Translations under genes and position numbers: made by a program
Shown: positions 62,514 to 64,000 of the stretch, one piece after another
Numbering within the stretch: the first letter of the stretch is position 1
Layout of the letters: the number at the start of each line of letters is the position of its first letter
The notes under the pieces: generated by a model
Seen by the model: only the letters and a program-made list of their open reading frames with translations
Database searches by the model: none
Told to the model about the DNA's origin: nothing
Assembly: GCA_905221605.1 (NCBI GenBank)
Contig: CAJNDS010001447.1
Location: 504,216-568,215 of the forward strand
Reading direction: 5' to 3'
Length of the DNA: 64,000 nucleotides
From: Symbiodinium natans
Lineage: Eukaryota > Sar > Dinophyceae > Suessiales > Symbiodiniaceae

Positions 62514-62759
62514 ACCCTCCTGGCGATGTCTGCACCAAGAACCCCTCATGTCCTCAAATCGGATTGAAAAAGTTCCTCCCCGAGACCCCAAACCCTATGT
62601 AGGGTTTGGGGCTGAGGATTTAGGGTTTAGGGTTTTGGGTTTTGAGGGTTTCGGGAACCACGGTACACCCCAAACCCTAGATAGTTGCTTCCGCCTCCTA
62701 CAGCAGTGTTCAGGTGCGCTGGTGCGGTGTCGTGCTTGAAGATTTTTTTCAGATTCTCA

Positions 62760-62947
62760 TTCGCGCGAGGGGCCCTCAATGCTAAACCCTCAACCCTAAA
62801 CCCCTAAGCCCCTAAACCCTAAGCCCAAAGCCCCTAGACCCTAAGCCCCAAACCTAAACCGTAAACCCTAAACCCTAAATCCTAAGCCCTAAGCCCTAAG
62901 CCCTAAACCCTAAACCCTAAACCCTAAACCCTAAACCCTAAACCCTG
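62760..62947 (-). repeat. Degenerate CCCTAAA/CCCTAAG array
   Basis: CCCCTAAG, CCCTAAG and CCCTAAA units become more regular to the right, ending 34 bp before the next island. Confidence 0.85.
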
Positions 62948-62981
62948 CCGTCCCTTGACTACTTTGAGTCCGAGGTGGGAG

Positions 62982-63048
62982 GAGATCAAGCACTGCGGTT
63001 GCCTGGCCGAGGGTGAGATGGCATGGTTTGCGTCCCAGGCCGGAAACA
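62982..63048 (+). CDS. Possible exon island
   Basis: GTGGGAG|GAGA start; reads EIKHCGCLAEGEMAWFASQA then GNN. CCCTAAA lies left, TTTAGGG right (63068-63104). Confidence 0.33.
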
Positions 63049-63149
63049 ACGGAATGGGGGCTTCAGGTTTAGGGTTTAGGGTTTAGGGTTTAGGGTTTAG
63101 GGTTGGGATTCAAAGTTTAGGGTTCAGGGTTCCGGGCTCTACATCCTAC

Positions 63150-63660
63150 GCCCGCGAGCCCACCCGCAGACGCCTCGGCCCAAAACCCAAAACCTGGCGG
63201 AAGCTGAACCCTAAAGGCGCGGGGCAACGTGGGCTACCGCAGCTTCTCCCCACAATCAACATCCCAAAAGGGGTGTCAGGGTTTGCGAGGTTTTGAAGCC
63301 CCAAGAAAAGCGGGGTCTGGAATGACTTTTAAGAAGGGGCCAGTACTCGTGGATGCTACTGGCCTCCGAGCTGTGGAACGAGCGACCTGGGTTGGCTTGC
63401 GCCATCGAGGTCGAGAGGCTTAATGGACTGCTTCTGACGCCTCCTCAAGTACGGCTACGGACCCTAGCCCCGCTAAACTCCATTGAGCTGGCCTGGCGTA
63501 CCATCCGTAACGGAAGAAGAGCTTTGGAAGTAGGCAATTGACTTGAGCCTAAATTCCGAAAAAGGAACAGGTTAGCTTTGCTGCCTTGGACGGCGTGGGT
63601 GGGAAAAAGGTGTTAGATGGCCGTCCCTTCGCACCTCACGAAGCTTCGAGCCTCTTCTGC
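63150..63660. other. Unique sequence with a possible open frame
   Basis: No arrays. A frame at 63353-63541 ends in a plausible helical stretch (ELAWRTIRNGRRALEVGN) but has no splice or island support. Confidence 0.25.
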
Positions 63661-63843
63661 ATCCTAACCTTCACAGCATCTGCGCCATATAGCCGCAAAC
63701 CCTAAACCCTAAGCCCCAAACCCAAAACCCTCTAACCCTAAACCTTAAGCCCTAAGCTCCAAACCCTAAACCCGAGCCCCAGGCCTTACGCCCTAAACCT
63801 TCAGCCTAAGCCCTAAACCCATCCTGGTAGTTAGCTGTTTCAG

Positions 63844-63918
63844 ATGGTGGAAGCACTGGCAGCGGTTCACGAACCTCGGCTGCAAGACGCGCTCAGCTGC
63901 ACCAAAGGCCTACTTGAA
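63844..63918 (+). CDS. Exon island at the right edge
   Basis: GTTTCAG|ATGG start; reads MVEALAAVHEPRLQDALSCT then KGLLE, with a GTGA donor and TTTAGGG-like sequence after. Degenerate CCCTAAA (63700-63820) precedes. Frame relation to the 62982 island is unknown. Confidence 0.35.
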
Positions 63919-64000
63919 GTGAGCGTTTCGTGTTTAGGGGCGGGGTTTAGGGTGTAGGGTCGGGCTCTAGTGTAGTTTGCTTCAGGGCTTTCCGTTGTTT

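Noticed and set aside
1..64000. CRISPR-like array because of regular short repeats
   Set aside because: The 7-9 bp repeats are directly tandem with no spacers, and the genes are eukaryotic and spliced.

Overview
The window looks like nuclear DNA of a dinoflagellate or close alveolate relative. Four things point there. Introns use GT, GC or GA donors with an AG|G acceptor. The interspersed telomere-type repeat is TTTAGGG/CCCTAAA. Coding exons are tiny (23-140 bp is common) inside long introns. There is no operon structure, Shine-Dalgarno site or compact ORF layout. The species cannot be named from the sequence.

Two genes can be read exon by exon. One encodes a 1,071-residue bacterial-type fused NAD(P)H nitrite reductase (NirB-NirD; 16108-23757, 19 exons). 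The other encodes a 347-residue TatD-family metal-dependent hydrolase (8466-35471, 19 exons over 27 kb). The whole nitrite reductase gene lies, on the same strand, inside the 8.9-kb intron 7 of the TatD gene. A second possible nested gene (11525-12298) lies in TatD intron 3. Less certain genes flank this core: a 123-residue protein with an Arg-rich, mitochondrial-type N-terminus (2562-8206), a short membrane protein (35945-36677), the frame-consistent start of another gene (36986 to about 42118), and scattered exons with OPR/RAP-like helical repeats (48-60.5 kb) running towards the right edge.

The unusual system is the introns. All 18 nitrite reductase introns are flanked by a short direct repeat. 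The four donor bases (GNNN) recur as the first four bases of the next exon, exactly in 10 of 18 and with one mismatch in 7 more. Most introns begin CTTGG-like right after the donor repeat and end CCAAG-like, so they have the form of terminal-inverted-repeat transposons (introners): the acceptor AG is the element end and the donor is the target-site duplication. At least ten sequence families of such elements occur, also as free copies in other introns.

Many of these introns carry telomere-type arrays with fixed polarity: TTTAGGG near the 5' end and CCCTAAA near the 3' end. The inverted arrays would let the intron fold back on itself. Seen from outside, exons are 25-150 bp islands between a CCCTAAA array on the left and a TTTAGGG array on the right. 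Using this rule plus GNNN/AG|GNNN, exons far too short for ORF finding can be located across the window. The rest is intron: arrays, hairpin elements, homopolymers, microsatellites and unassigned unique sequence. No rRNA, tRNA, CRISPR, promoter motif or poly(A) signal could be supported.
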